Both the position numbers and the translations under genes were made by a program. A stretch of 64,000 nt of DNA from Gilvimarinus sp. 2_MG-2023. GTDB taxonomy: Bacteria > Pseudomonadota > Gammaproteobacteria > Pseudomonadales > Cellvibrionaceae. Below, in pieces: positions 47,508 to 59,200 of the stretch (position 1 is its first letter; each line of letters opens with the position of its first letter). Under the pieces are notes generated by a model. The model searched no databases. It was not told where the DNA came from and saw only the letters and a program-made list of their open reading frames with translations. The stretch covers positions 186,001 through 250,000 of the forward strand of contig NZ_JAUOQM010000048.1 of the NCBI RefSeq assembly GCF_030547685.1, read 5' to 3'.

Positions 47508-49008
47508 TGTTTTCATCCTGATTCGGTGATTGATTTATTGCACTGTGATAATGCTCGGGCATGATTTTCTTAGTTTTAGCGCCGAGCTTTTTCATATTGT
47601 CCACCTTGCGCAATAGATTGCCTCGGCCGAGTTGTAGTCGTCTTTGGGTTAAATCGAACGCCTTTTGGGTGCGGTCCAGGCCATCACCCACAGCCTCGAG
47701 AGACTCCAATAACAATATAAATTGATCGTGCAACGCACCCGCCTCATTGGCAATACGCTCAGCGTTACGGTTTTGCTTATCGTTGCGCCAAAGGTTCTCA
47801 ATGGTGCGCAACATGGCAAGCAATGTCGTTGGACTCGTTAGAATTATATTTTTATTATACGCATCACTATAAAGTGACATGTCGTTTTGTAAGGCAAGCA
47901 TAAAAGCGGCCTCGATGGGTACAAATATAAATACAAAATCGAGCCCTCGCACTTCAGGCAATTGCTCGTAGTCTTTGGCGCTTAAGTTTTTAATATGAGA
48001 TTTAAAAGAGTTAATGTGCGCCTGCAAGTGTGTTTGGCGAGAATCTTCATTATCGGCGCTGCAATATTTCTCATAATGAGTCAAGGAAACTTTTGCGTCG
48101 ATAACAATATGCTTCCCCTCAGGTAAATGAATGACAACATCAGGGATTTTCTTTTGCCCTTGCGCATCCTTCATTGACTGTTGTGTTTCGTATTCTCGTC
48201 CTTTTTGCAGGCCGGATTGCTCCAGTAATCGCTCTAAAATAACCTCACCCCAGTTGCCCTGTGATTTATTATTTCCTTTTAAAGCGTCGGCAAGCTGAAT
48301 AGCGTCTTGACCAATTCTTTGAGCTTGTTTTTGTAGCTCAATGATTTGCCCAGCAAGTTTACTTCGGTCTGAGTTCTCTTTTTCATAGACATCTTCAACT
48401 TTTTTGCGAAAGGATTCGATTTGATTTTTAAATGGTTGTAGCGTGCCTGTTAATAAGTTTTGGCTGGTAGCATCAAACTGATGCGCTTTACGATCGAACA
48501 GTTTGTTGGCCGTATTCTCAAACTCCTTAGTCAGTGCCTGTTTGGCATCATCTAAAATAGCCAACTTTTCAATAGACTGACTTCGTTCACTGTCAAGCTC
48601 CGCCTCTAATTTAGCATTCGAGGCGGTTAAGGATACAAATTGGCGCTGTAGATTTTTATAATCATTTTGTAATTGTTCAAACTGCGCCAATTTGGTTTTC
48701 GCTGTGGTGTTAAATTCGCGCAGTGTTTCATGGCGCTGTTTGTACGCCTCCAATTCAGATCGAGCGCTTTGCAAGCTAAGCTGATGCCTAGATACACTTT
48801 CTTCCAGCATACTCATTTGATGTTGGTGGTCTTTATTGTTCAGGTTCGCGGCATGAGTGAGTTCTGATATTTGCGCTCTGTACTCTCGAATAAGACGGCT
48901 GGTGGGGCGAATATAGGTTAGCCAGAGTGCCAGAAGCAGTGTGAAGAGTACCACAGCGAATATAACCGCCATCTGACCATCAAAAATGTTTACAAATTGA
49001 TCAAACAT
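47500..49008 (-). CDS. rmuC: DNA recombination protein RmuC
   Basis: A 502-residue protein with an N-terminal membrane helix (about 13-35), a long coiled coil (about 45-230) and a C-terminal nuclease-like RmuC domain (about 245-450: GNWGEVILERLLEQSGLQKGREYETQ, PDVVIHLPEGKHIVIDAKVSLTHYEKY). RmuC limits inversions between short inverted repeats. In this window that is of some interest, given the tRNA inverted repeats. Confidence 0.94.
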   Translation of the reverse strand: MFDQFVNIFDGQMAVIFAVVLFTLLLALWLTYIRPTSRLIREYRAQISELTHAANLNNKDHQHQMSMLEESVSRHQLSLQSARSELEAYKQRHETLREFNTTAKTKLAQFEQLQNDYKNLQRQFVSLTASNAKLEAELDSERSQSIEKLAILDDAKQALTKEFENTANKLFDRKAHQFDATSQNLLTGTLQPFKNQIESFRKKVEDVYEKENSDRSKLAGQIIELQKQAQRIGQDAIQLADALKGNNKSQGNWGEVILERLLEQSGLQKGREYETQQSMKDAQGQKKIPDVVIHLPEGKHIVIDAKVSLTHYEKYCSADNEDSRQTHLQAHINSFKSHIKNLSAKDYEQLPEVRGLDFVFIFVPIEAAFMLALQNDMSLYSDAYNKNIILTSPTTLLAMLRTIENLWRNDKQNRNAERIANEAGALHDQFILLLESLEAVGDGLDRTQKAFDLTQRRLQLGRGNLLRKVDNMKKLGAKTKKIMPEHYHSAINQSPNQDENNE

Positions 49009-49115
49009 AGTGTTTTTTCACGGTTGAAGCTAAACAATCTTGTATTGTATCGCTATACTGTTGATGCATTGACTGATGTGTCTCAATTCTGCATAAAACA
49101 AAAAGATGCTATCGA

Positions 49116-49541
49116 ATGAGTGACAACCTACTAACACGCCAAATTCGTCGATTCTGCGCTGATGGTTACCGTTTATACGACAAGGGCGAGTACAGGCTAG
49201 CATTGCGCTCATTCTATCAAGGGTGGCTTACAATCCCCAAACCCCAAATAGAACACCAACAAGCCGGCTGGGTACTAACCGCTATTGGAGATGCTTATTA
49301 TAAGCTCAAACAATACGAGCAAGGGGTGGAGTCATTAATTTCGGCAACCCATTGCCCAGGTGGCGACAAGAGCCCTTTCGTCTATATGCGTTTAGGGCAA
49401 TGCTTGTGGAATTTAAGACAAGATAGCGAAGCTCGGAAATACCTTTTTAAAGCCTACCGCATGCCCACTGGCAGCGACCTACTGGAGCAAGAAGACAGTC
49501 GTTATCTAACAGCCATAGCGGATTTATGCGAACATGGTTGA
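49116..49541 (+). CDS. TPR-repeat protein
   Basis: A 141-residue protein made of about three tetratricopeptide-like repeats (DGYRLYDKGEYRLALRSFYQGW, LTAIGDAYYKLKQYEQGVESLISA, YMRLGQCLWNLRQDSEARKYLFKAY). Such repeats mediate protein contacts. It has no signal peptide, and it overlaps murI by 8 bp, so it is probably cotranscribed with it. Partner unknown. Confidence 0.85.
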   Translation: MSDNLLTRQIRRFCADGYRLYDKGEYRLALRSFYQGWLTIPKPQIEHQQAGWVLTAIGDAYYKLKQYEQGVESLISATHCPGGDKSPFVYMRLGQCLWNLRQDSEARKYLFKAYRMPTGSDLLEQEDSRYLTAIADLCEHG

Positions 49542-50409
49542 GCCCTACCCAAACATATTGGTTTTTGACTCAGGCGTCGGCGGACTGACTATTGTGCATG
49601 AGGTACGACAGCACTGCCCGTCGGTAGGCATAGATTATCTGTCTGATAATGCCGGTTTTCCCTATGGTACAAAATCCGAAGCCTTTGTTATTGATCGCTG
49701 CGTCCATTTAATACAACAAACTTTAGAGTTATCAGACAATCCCATCGATTTGGTGGTGGTTGCTTGTAACACGGCAAGCACTTTGGCCTTACCTAAGTTA
49801 AGAGAGGTCTTGGACCTACCCATTATCGGGGTTGTGCCGGCCATTAAGCCGGCAGCCGAACAATCTGCCAATCAGTATTTTGGTGTGCTGGCCACGCCAG
49901 GCACAGTCAACCGCCCCTACACTAAGCAGCTAATTCGTGAGTTTGCTTCCCACTGTACGGTTGTGTCGGTGGGTAGCTCAGAGCTTGTGCAAATTGCCGA
50001 GAATAAACTGAGAGGAGTCGAGCCAAACAAAGAGGCGCTTAACGCTATATTGGCCCCGCTATTGACTATATCTCGAGATAATCCAACACCCGAAAAACTA
50101 GACACCCTGGTGCTTGCCTGTACACACTTCCCCTGGTTAAAGACCGACATTGAAGCTGTTTTAGCCAGACCTATTCAGGTTATAGATTCGGGGCTAGCTA
50201 TCGCCCGACGAGTAAGCTCTATTTTAAACCTCGACAATTCTCAAGAGCGAATATCGAACGTGTCTGCCACTAAGCAAGGGGTTTACTGGTATACCCAACC
50301 ACCCGGATACAGTGACAGTAGGCCTGCGGCAACCACAAGTAAGACAAACTTCACCTTAAAGAACCGCCCCCTTGAATTAGCTTTCGCTGCTGGTCTCAGA
50401 GAACAATAA
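49534..50409 (+). CDS. murI: glutamate racemase
   Basis: A 291-residue cofactor-independent racemase that supplies D-glutamate for peptidoglycan. Motifs are FDSGVGGLT (D12), SDNAGFPYGTKS, the first catalytic cysteine C78 in VVACNTAST and the second, C196, in VLACTHFPWL. Length is typical. Its final 33 bp overlap the end of the convergent GGDEF-EAL gene. Confidence 0.96.
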   Translation: MVEPYPNILVFDSGVGGLTIVHEVRQHCPSVGIDYLSDNAGFPYGTKSEAFVIDRCVHLIQQTLELSDNPIDLVVVACNTASTLALPKLREVLDLPIIGVVPAIKPAAEQSANQYFGVLATPGTVNRPYTKQLIREFASHCTVVSVGSSELVQIAENKLRGVEPNKEALNAILAPLLTISRDNPTPEKLDTLVLACTHFPWLKTDIEAVLARPIQVIDSGLAIARRVSSILNLDNSQERISNVSATKQGVYWYTQPPGYSDSRPAATTSKTNFTLKNRPLELAFAAGLREQ

Positions 50410-53388
50410 GGTCATAAAGTGGTCCATGGGCAATGGGCGACTATAATAAAAACCTTGACCAATATGACAGCCTCGCTGCGCCAAGAAATTATGCTGCTCC
50501 AGAGTCTCTACACCCTCTACAACCACTTCATAATTAAGGCTTTTAGCCATGGCAATAATGAGTGAGGTGATTTCACGGTCTTCTTCATCGCCGGGCAAAT
50601 CCTGGACAAAACTTCGATCAATTTTCAAACAGGTTATAGGCAGCTTCTTAAGGTAACTTAACGAAGAATAGCCGGTACCAAAGTCATCAATTGCAATGCT
50701 GCAGCCGCGCTGGCGTATCTCACGAAGCTTTGCAATAACCGCTTCAGTATCTTCCATTAGTGTGCTTTCTGTTACTTCTAACTCCAGCAAAGATGGGTCT
50801 AACCCTGCTTCATTGATACAGGCATCTAATATTTTGATAAAGTCGGGCTCACTCAGTTGGCGCGCGGATAAATTCACTGATACGCCAAATTTTCGACCCA
50901 GCGCTTTTTGAATCCCTTTGGTTTGATAACACGCTGTTTTTAAAACCCATTTTCCAAGCGGTACAATTAATCCAGATTCTTCGGCTGCAGGAATAAAGTC
51001 ACAAGGTGGCACTAAACCATGAATTGGATGATTCCAACGCACCAGAGCTTCTGCACCCACTATTTGACCGGTTGTATAGCTCACAAAAGGTTGATAGTAC
51101 ACTTCAAACTGACCACTTTTTAATGCTTGTCGCAACTCCCGCTCAATGGTTAGACGCTGCTCCACCACATGATTCATGTCCGCGGTATAAAACTGGAATG
51201 CATTGCGGCCTTTTTCTTTCGCCTGGTACATGGCAAGATCGGCGTTTTTCATTAGCACATCGATATCAACACTATCATCCGGAGCAATCGTAATACCGAT
51301 ACTGCCACCAGGTATGACTTCTTTAGTTTGAATATCGATAGGTTTGTTTAGAGCTTGAATAATCTTATCGGCCACTACATAGGCATATTGTGGACTTTCG
51401 ACATGGTGCAGTAATACCGCGAACTCATCGCCACCAAGGCGAGCCACAACGTCCTCTTGCCTTAAGCACTCTCTTAGCCGACGTGAGACTTCTATAAGCA
51501 AGTAATCGCCCGACTCGTGGCCGAATGTATCGTTAATACGTTTAAAATGATCCAAATCAATATAGAACAGGGCCATTTTTTGACCGCTGCGAGACACTCG
51601 CCCGAGCGCTAGCTGCAGCTGTGATTTAAACAGTGTCCGGTTAGCCAAGCCTGTGAGATGATCGTAGTAAGCGAGTTTTTCAACTTCTTGTTGTTTTTCT
51701 TTTAAGTCAGTAATGTCTTGCCCGACACAAACATAATATTCAAGTTCTTGATCCGGGCCTAAGATGGCAGTTACGGTTTGCATTAGCCAGAATTTATGGC
51801 CACTGGCTGTGATCGCAAGGTATTCAGCTTGCCATTTGCCGGAATCCTCACTGTAAAATCCACGCAGAATTTGCTCTTCTAGCTTGGTTTGAATTTCTTG
51901 AAAGGATAGCTTCTGCTCATCGTTGGCATCAAACAGTAATGGGTCGAACTCTAATGGCATATTTGTGGAGTCATAGCCACTAATTTGCCAATATTGTGAG
52001 TTGGCATATTCAATTTTCCAATGCTTGTTGAGTATAACGACTAGACTGGCGCTATTTTCAATGGCGCTCATCAAACGTCGAGACTCTTGGCTTGCACGGT
52101 CTAGCAAGTCAAGCTTATCGTCCAAACCGTGAACTAGGCGACGTATTTGATCAAGCATGTTATTGATGCTACTGCCTAAGCGAGCTATTTCATCGTTCCC
52201 TTCTTCGGGTACACTCAACCCCCAATTGTGCTGATTGATTTTGCCGGTTGCATTGGCGAGTGCGACTACACGCCGAACCACATATCGTCTTATGCTGAAA
52301 AAAAGCACCACAAAAAGGAATGCCGCCCAAACAATAATATTGGTATAAGCACCGCGCATAGAGCTTTGGAAATTTTTTTCAATATACGACTGTGGATAGT
52401 AAAAGCTAATAAACCATTCCATGTTGTTGAACTTTTGAGCCACAATATTGAGTTCGTTGCCGCCACTAGTTACGGCCGCCATTTCACCCAATTCGACATC
52501 ACCAGATACAACTGACTTCATATAGGCTTTAAAGCCACTTTGCGAGGCTTTAAGAATTGGGTAATGCTCACCAGTGGTAATATTCTGCTGGGGTGAGTCT
52601 CCGCTATGTATAATTAATTGTCCTTTCTCATCATAAATAAAAGAGTGTATTTGATTGCCGTCAGCATCTAATTGATTTAACTTGTCAATTAAGTAACTAA
52701 TGTTAATGTCCCCACCAACAATGCCAATAAAGTCATCATTGATATAGACTGGATACAGCAGTGATATCATCCATGTTTGTGAATACTTATCGAAGTAAAT
52801 TGGCGTCCACTGGGGGCTTCTACTAGGATTTTTTTCGGGTGCGGCTTCAGTGAAAAAGATTTCTTTCGTAACATCATGCTCGGGTAAGTGGCCAGTAACA
52901 ATATTAACCGGCCAAACCCGAGATACATTATTATGGCTAATAAAATAAAAAGCGTTGAATGTTTGCTCAACGACTGGTGTTAGTGTTTCCCAGGTCTTAC
53001 TACTAACGGATACCCATTTATTTACATCCTCGTTAATTTTACGAAAGCTCGGTACAAAAACGCCTGAGTATTCTTCAAATAAACGATAGGCTCCATCGGC
53101 GTCCCGGTACGGTCTTAAGTCGATAGCAGTGTCCGGAGAATACAGAGAGTGATTATCAATAAAAATCGAACGAGAAGCGGCCAAGATGTTGGCTCGTTGT
53201 TGGAGCTCATCCTGTAAAAATTGTATGTACCGAGTGGATAGACCCTGCAGACGATTATTATAGAGGGCCTCGATTCTTTGCGATTCTGCAAAACCCACAC
53301 GAATAGCGCCTAGTATGCCACTTAAAATGACAAAACCGATCACAATCAATAGTAACTTAGTGCTCAATGAGCGATTTATAGCGTACAA
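50377..53388 (-). CDS. dCache-HAMP-PAS-GGDEF-EAL cyclic di-GMP protein
   Basis: A 1003-residue inner-membrane signalling protein. An N-terminal helix (10-30) is followed by a large periplasmic dCache-like sensor (about 35-335), a second helix (350-367), a HAMP linker (about 370-420), a PAS domain (about 440-560), a GGDEF domain (GGDEF at 652-656) and an EAL domain (EALVRW, 780-785). The RxxD inhibitory site (643-646) is intact five residues before GGDEF. The EAL domain keeps DDFGTGYSSL, KIDRSFV and EGVET, so both synthase and phosphodiesterase activity are possible. It regulates the motile/sessile switch in general; its ligand is unknown. Confidence 0.93.
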   Translation of the reverse strand: MYAINRSLSTKLLLIVIGFVILSGILGAIRVGFAESQRIEALYNNRLQGLSTRYIQFLQDELQQRANILAASRSIFIDNHSLYSPDTAIDLRPYRDADGAYRLFEEYSGVFVPSFRKINEDVNKWVSVSSKTWETLTPVVEQTFNAFYFISHNNVSRVWPVNIVTGHLPEHDVTKEIFFTEAAPEKNPSRSPQWTPIYFDKYSQTWMISLLYPVYINDDFIGIVGGDINISYLIDKLNQLDADGNQIHSFIYDEKGQLIIHSGDSPQQNITTGEHYPILKASQSGFKAYMKSVVSGDVELGEMAAVTSGGNELNIVAQKFNNMEWFISFYYPQSYIEKNFQSSMRGAYTNIIVWAAFLFVVLFFSIRRYVVRRVVALANATGKINQHNWGLSVPEEGNDEIARLGSSINNMLDQIRRLVHGLDDKLDLLDRASQESRRLMSAIENSASLVVILNKHWKIEYANSQYWQISGYDSTNMPLEFDPLLFDANDEQKLSFQEIQTKLEEQILRGFYSEDSGKWQAEYLAITASGHKFWLMQTVTAILGPDQELEYYVCVGQDITDLKEKQQEVEKLAYYDHLTGLANRTLFKSQLQLALGRVSRSGQKMALFYIDLDHFKRINDTFGHESGDYLLIEVSRRLRECLRQEDVVARLGGDEFAVLLHHVESPQYAYVVADKIIQALNKPIDIQTKEVIPGGSIGITIAPDDSVDIDVLMKNADLAMYQAKEKGRNAFQFYTADMNHVVEQRLTIERELRQALKSGQFEVYYQPFVSYTTGQIVGAEALVRWNHPIHGLVPPCDFIPAAEESGLIVPLGKWVLKTACYQTKGIQKALGRKFGVSVNLSARQLSEPDFIKILDACINEAGLDPSLLELEVTESTLMEDTEAVIAKLREIRQRGCSIAIDDFGTGYSSLSYLKKLPITCLKIDRSFVQDLPGDEEDREITSLIIAMAKSLNYEVVVEGVETLEQHNFLAQRGCHIGQGFYYSRPLPMDHFMTLLFSETSSES

Positions 53389-53522
53389 CGTAACTCCATG
53401 GCTTTTAAGTGGCGCCTAAATGTCATTCTATATCAAATTTAGCCCTTTGGGATGCCTACAGCAAAAATGTTGCGGTGCACTCCCTTACAGCTTTAAACTT
53501 TAAAACTTAACGCAATTATGGG

Positions 53523-56225
53523 ATGGACATGTCAGCTATTTTAATGGATATCAGTGCTTTTGAGCCGGCACTGAGAGCGGGAAAACTGATTGTCACCGCC
53601 AACAATAGGCAGAAAAATCAGATACTTAGAGCCTTTAATAACCTGCAAAATAATCATTCATGGGTAGCTCCGCGGGTATTGACACTGAGCCAATGGCAGC
53701 AACAATTGTGGGCTCGTTATCAATTATCAGGCCTGCCAGATAATGACCTGTCTTTGATTGGCGCCCATCAGCGCGATTACCTCTGGCGAGTTGTGATCGA
53801 ACACTACGCCACAGCTCAGCAATTGCTGCAATCCAATCGCCTGATTTCACAAGCAGAATCGGCCCGTATGGCGCTCGATGCCTGGCTTTGCCCAATACAA
53901 ACCTTGCGTGAAGCGCAACAAACCAATGAGACCAGCCACCCATTTGATGTGTGGTATTTAGCCTATCATAAAGCTTTAGCCGACTATCGACTATCCACCG
54001 AAGAAAACATTCAACACCTGTTAATTCATGCTATAAACGCCGGCCACCTACCCTTTGAAGAGGGTGCCCTACTCTACGGTTTTGATGACTTTACCCCATT
54101 GGTCACCCAATTTATTCAGGCGGCGCTGCCAAATGCGGAAACAATAACCTCTCAAACCAACCCAAATCAGGTTCACCTGCAAGCGCTCACCGATACCCCA
54201 GATGAAATATTGCAGGCGGCGTTATGGTCGAATCGTATCCTACAGCGACAACCGGATGCCGTTATTGGGGTTGTTATCCCTAATTTAGGTCAAATCCGGC
54301 ATCAGGTGGAAGGTATTTTTCAATCGATTTTCTCGCCGCTGCAACCGATGCCCACAACCCCTGCTGAAGTTGCTCCCTATAACTTTTCGGCTGGCACCCC
54401 TCTGGCGGACACTCCTATCATTGATGCTGCACTGATGCTGGCACAAGGGCTATTGAAAAAACACAACTTAACCTCGGCCTGTGACTTTATTGGCAATCGG
54501 TATATTGGCCAATATTCGATCGAGTGGCGAACACGGCAACAAGCGATTAATCAAATTCGCAAAAAAGCTGCCCAGCAGTATTCGCTAGGCAGTATCCGAC
54601 AAGTATTTAGTGATTTGCCAGACATTGAAAGTGACAGCGAGGAGCTCTACACGTTACAACGCTGCTTAGTGAAAGTGGCGTCTCAATCTAGAAATTGGAA
54701 TGCACAGAAAAAATTTCATCACTGGAAGCAAGAACTTCTTCAATTACTGAATTTATTTTATTGGCCGGGTGATCGTGTTTTAAACAGCATGGAGCATCAG
54801 CAAGTAGCCATGTTTTATCAAGTACTAGAGGAGTTAGATACTCTGAGCTTGGTGCACCCTATTTGCAGTTTTTGGGATTACCTGGAAGCGTTGAGTAATA
54901 CGCTTCGCCGTACCCCTTTTCAGGCGCAAACACCAGACTCCCCCATTCAAATTTTAGGCACGCTAGAAGCGGCTGGGTTACAATTCACGGATTTATGGGT
55001 TATGGGTATGCACAATGGCGCCTGGCCACCGGCGGCCAGCCCCAACCCTTTGTTGCCGGTACAACTGCAACGTGACTGGGGTATGCCTAAATCGAGCTCA
55101 GAACGTGAGCTCAACTATGCAGCTCGCTTGACCCAGCGCTTGTTACATAGTGCTCCACAAGTGGTTTTCAGCTATCCCACCATCAGTGGCGACCGGCATT
55201 TACAAGTAAGCCGAATCATTGAGGAGCTTTGCCCTGCACACTCGATGAATGAGGTTGTGCTCACAGAGCAAAGTACTCAGCAAAAAAACTATTTAACCGT
55301 ATCGACATTATCCAAGCTTGAAATCGTTAACTGTGAATACGCACCCGCCTTACCACCTGGCCGCCTACCTGGCGGCACCGGAATACTCAAGATGCAGGCC
55401 ACCTGCCCGTTCTCGGCGCTGGCTAAATTTCGTTTGGGAGCCAGAGCCTTTGATGAACCAATCCTGGGTTTGTCAGCTTTAGACCGTGGCAATATTTTGC
55501 ATCAAATTCTGGCTGATTTTTGGCAAACCGTCGGCAACAAAGCTGCGCTCATCGATATGTCAGAGGAGAAAATCCAGCAATTGTTTGCAAGCTTAATCGA
55601 CCCGGTCTTAGCGAAGGCTAACAACCAATTGAATCAAACCTTAGGGCCGCGTTTTATCGCAAAAGAAAAAATACGTCTCATTAAATTATTGAATAAATGG
55701 ATTGACGAGGAACGACAGCGGCCTGACTTTACAGTAACCGCGATAGAGCAGCTCTACGCTATTGATTTATCCGGTTACCAACTGAACGTACAAGTGGACC
55801 GAATAGACACCTTAGATGGGAAAGGCACACTGATTATCGACTATAAAACCGGGGCGACAGCCACTAAGAACTGGCAGGCAGCGAGTTTTTTTGACCCACA
55901 GTTACCGCTCTATGCCTGTGAAATCAACCCTTCAGAGGTGCAAGGAATTAGTTTCGCCACACTCAACAGCCATTCAACCGCTTTTACCGGTTGGGGCGAC
56001 AACATAAGTATTAAGGGTATAAGCGAACCAGAGAGTGAATCTTGGCAGGCGCAACTGCAAGTTTGGCGAGAACAGCTATCGGGCTTGTTGAATGAAATAA
56101 CCACGGGGTATGCGCCTGTGGATTACCGCTTTGAACAAAGTAAAAGATTTGAACAAGACCTTATCAGCTTAAACCGTATTAATGAACACAGTGAACTCGA
56201 TCGCTGGAGCCAAAACCGCCCATGA
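53523..56225 (+). CDS. AddB-like nuclease (PD-(D/E)xK, proteobacterial helicase-nuclease partner)
   Basis: A 900-residue protein of the AddB/RexB-like group often called probable DNA repair protein in pseudomonads. The N-terminal half is an inactivated helicase-like region (LIVTANNRQKNQI, with no Walker A). The C-terminal half has the nuclease motif GTLIIDYKTGA (about 767-777) and a preceding DRGNILHQILADFW. Conserved cysteines near 620-635 and near 800 may hold an Fe-S cluster as in AddB, but are not certain. Its stop overlaps the AddA-like start by 4 bp. Confidence 0.85.
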   Translation: MDMSAILMDISAFEPALRAGKLIVTANNRQKNQILRAFNNLQNNHSWVAPRVLTLSQWQQQLWARYQLSGLPDNDLSLIGAHQRDYLWRVVIEHYATAQQLLQSNRLISQAESARMALDAWLCPIQTLREAQQTNETSHPFDVWYLAYHKALADYRLSTEENIQHLLIHAINAGHLPFEEGALLYGFDDFTPLVTQFIQAALPNAETITSQTNPNQVHLQALTDTPDEILQAALWSNRILQRQPDAVIGVVIPNLGQIRHQVEGIFQSIFSPLQPMPTTPAEVAPYNFSAGTPLADTPIIDAALMLAQGLLKKHNLTSACDFIGNRYIGQYSIEWRTRQQAINQIRKKAAQQYSLGSIRQVFSDLPDIESDSEELYTLQRCLVKVASQSRNWNAQKKFHHWKQELLQLLNLFYWPGDRVLNSMEHQQVAMFYQVLEELDTLSLVHPICSFWDYLEALSNTLRRTPFQAQTPDSPIQILGTLEAAGLQFTDLWVMGMHNGAWPPAASPNPLLPVQLQRDWGMPKSSSERELNYAARLTQRLLHSAPQVVFSYPTISGDRHLQVSRIIEELCPAHSMNEVVLTEQSTQQKNYLTVSTLSKLEIVNCEYAPALPPGRLPGGTGILKMQATCPFSALAKFRLGARAFDEPILGLSALDRGNILHQILADFWQTVGNKAALIDMSEEKIQQLFASLIDPVLAKANNQLNQTLGPRFIAKEKIRLIKLLNKWIDEERQRPDFTVTAIEQLYAIDLSGYQLNVQVDRIDTLDGKGTLIIDYKTGATATKNWQAASFFDPQLPLYACEINPSEVQGISFATLNSHSTAFTGWGDNISIKGISEPESESWQAQLQVWREQLSGLLNEITTGYAPVDYRFEQSKRFEQDLISLNRINEHSELDRWSQNRP

Positions 56226-59200
56226 ATACAATCGTACAGCCTAGTGATCACGTTGCACGCGAAGAAGCGCTTAATCCGGAGCGCTCTTTTGCCGTATCAG
56301 CTCCCGCCGGTTCTGGTAAAACTGGCCTTTTAACGCACCGCTTACTCAAGTTATTGCTAACCGTAAAAAGTCCTGAACAAGTACTCGCCATCACCTTTAC
56401 TAACAAAGCTGCGAGCGAGATGCAAGAGCGTGTGCTCCACGCATTAATTGATGCACGCGACAACGCCATGCCGGGGCAAGCTCATCAACAATCACTTTGG
56501 CAAACTGCCAAAGACGTTTTAGCCCGAGACAGCGAGTTGAATTGGCAGTTATTAAACAACCCCAACCGGCTAAAAATACTGACCATCGATGGCTTATCTC
56601 GCTCTATCGTCTCGCAGTTGCCTATTGACAGTAAATTGGGTGGTGCGCCTGACAACTTAGATGACCCAGAGAGTGCTTACCGGGAAGCAGCGCAAAATTT
56701 ATTAAGCGAAATGGAGGCCGATAACGCCACCGGCGAGGCTTTAATCGAGCTTGCAGCACACTTAGATAATCAGCTGGAAAAGGTCGTTGAACTTCTTGTT
56801 CGCCTATTGGGCAAACGCGAACAGTGGTTACCTTTAATTATGTCGGTAAACGGCGAATCCGCAAGACAATCTCTCGAAAGCTCTCTCGAACAAGTCGTTG
56901 AGGAGCATCTTGCTTATCTGACGGAGCTGTTATGGCCAGTGCAATCCGACATAGGCCAATTACTGGACGGAATTGGTAGCTATTTAGCAGAGGAGGATCC
57001 CGACAACCCTTACACGTGCTTTAAGGGGACCATTGGTTTACCCGCCGCTCAAGTTGATAAGTACAACCTGTGGCAAGCCTTGGGGCAAATCTTTTTAAGC
57101 TCAAGTGGCGACTACCGTAAGCGACAAGATAAACGTACCGGATTCCCTGCCGGCAAAGTGGGAAAACCACTTAAAGATAAGTTTTTAATGATCGTAGAGA
57201 CTTTGCAAGATTGCGCCCCCGAGGCTCTACTAGCCTTGCGTGAGATCAAAACGTTACCTGCATTTCGTTATAGCGATAATGAGTGGGCAATATTAAATGC
57301 ACTGTCTCAAATTCTACCCCGTTTAGTGGCGCAATTATGGGTGGTTTTCGCCGCGCGTGGCGCTAGTGATTTTACCGAAGTGGCATTGGCCGCTTTGCAC
57401 GCTTTAAAAGATGAAGAGCAAGTCAGCGATATACTTTTAAAGCTGGATCATCAAATTCAACATATTTTAATCGATGAATTTCAAGACACGTCATTACCAC
57501 AATTTGAATTATTAGAAAAATTAACCACTGGTTGGGAGGCAGGCGACGGTCGAACACTATTTCTAGTCGGCGACGGCATGCAATCGTGCTACGGCTTTCG
57601 CAATGCCAATGTGGGTTTGTTTTTAAAAGCCAGGCGTCAAGGAATCGGTGATTTAACGTTGCACCCGCTGGATTTGACCGTTAACTTTCGTTCGCAAGCA
57701 GGCGTTGTAGATTGGGTCAACCAAACGTTTGCCCAGGCATTTCCTTCACAGGATGACATTTCCCGGGGGGCCGTCAAATACAATCCCTCTGACGCTTTTA
57801 AGCCCAAGACGCAAGAGCCGGCGGTGGTTACCTATCTCAGTCATTTCGATTCGGCCATTGTTAACAAAGATCAAGCCCGTCAGCGAGAAGCTGAGCATAT
57901 TGTCGATTTAATTATTCAAACTCAAGAACGTAGGCCCGATGCATCCATTGCGGTATTAGGTCGGGCGCGCTCGCATTTGCAATTAATCATGCAAGAGCTG
58001 GGAAAACGTCGCCTGGATTATATTGCCCAGGATATGGAGTCACTGGCTGGACGCATGGTTATTATTGACCTGCTTACCTTAACCCGAGTGATGCTGCAGC
58101 CCGATAATCGAATTGCCTGGTTATCGCTTTTGCGCACGCCTTGGGTTGGACTGAATCATTTTGATTTATGCACACTTGTGGGTGAACCTGACCGCGAGGC
58201 CAAAGATCGCGACATTCAGGGCTTTGAGTTTATCTGGCAGATCTTGCAAAACGACGAGCGTTTACAGCAGCTATCCAATGACGGACAAATGATTTGTACT
58301 CGGTTAGTAACAACTCTCAAGTCGAGCTTTTCACAATCGGGGCGAAAATCCTTAGCCAGTTGGATTTATGGCACATGGTTGGCCCTTGGCGGCCCGGCCG
58401 GACTTCTTCGCGATTCGGACCATCGTGATGCCGAACAATATTTCAACCTACTTCAAAACCACGATAGCGCTGGCAGAATTACCGACTGGCCAGCGTTTGA
58501 CCGTGCAATTGAAAAGCTCTTCTCAGACACGGCCAATGCACACAGCAACATCCAATTAATGACCCTGCACAAATCAAAAGGGCTTGAGTTTGATACCGTG
58601 TTTATTGCCGGTCTAGACCGCCGCTCAGCCAATGATGACAAACAACTTATACTCTGGCGAGAACGTCTCGATCTACAGGGGCAGGCTCATTTGCTATTGA
58701 GCCCGGTGGCCCCTACAGGCGATGATCAAGGGGCCCTTTATCAACATCTAAAATACGAACAAAAGCTACAAAGTGAATATGAGTTGACCCGCTTGTTTTA
58801 TGTGGGCTGCACCCGCGCGATTGAAAACCTTTATTTAACCGGCTGCGTTCAAACAACGGAACCATCCGACGGCGAAGCTCCCGTCCCGGCCAACACCAAG
58901 CCTCAGGGATTGTTAAAACAACTGTGGCCACTGCTGGAAACAACACTCAAATTTATTGCGCCCAGCCCCGAACGCAACCAATCGTCACAGGCGCCATCCA
59001 GCCACCCGGGGACATATATTCGACGACTGCAAGCGAACTGGAGCTGCCCGGCCCTGGCGGACAACCCTACCTTGGCCCATCTACGCACCGAGACACCGCC
59101 GCCTGAAAATGCACGCAACCTGCCAGAATATGAGCCTAAACATGCTCGTTTGTTGCGAATTACCGGCACTCTAATTCACAGTATATTCGAGCAATTGTGC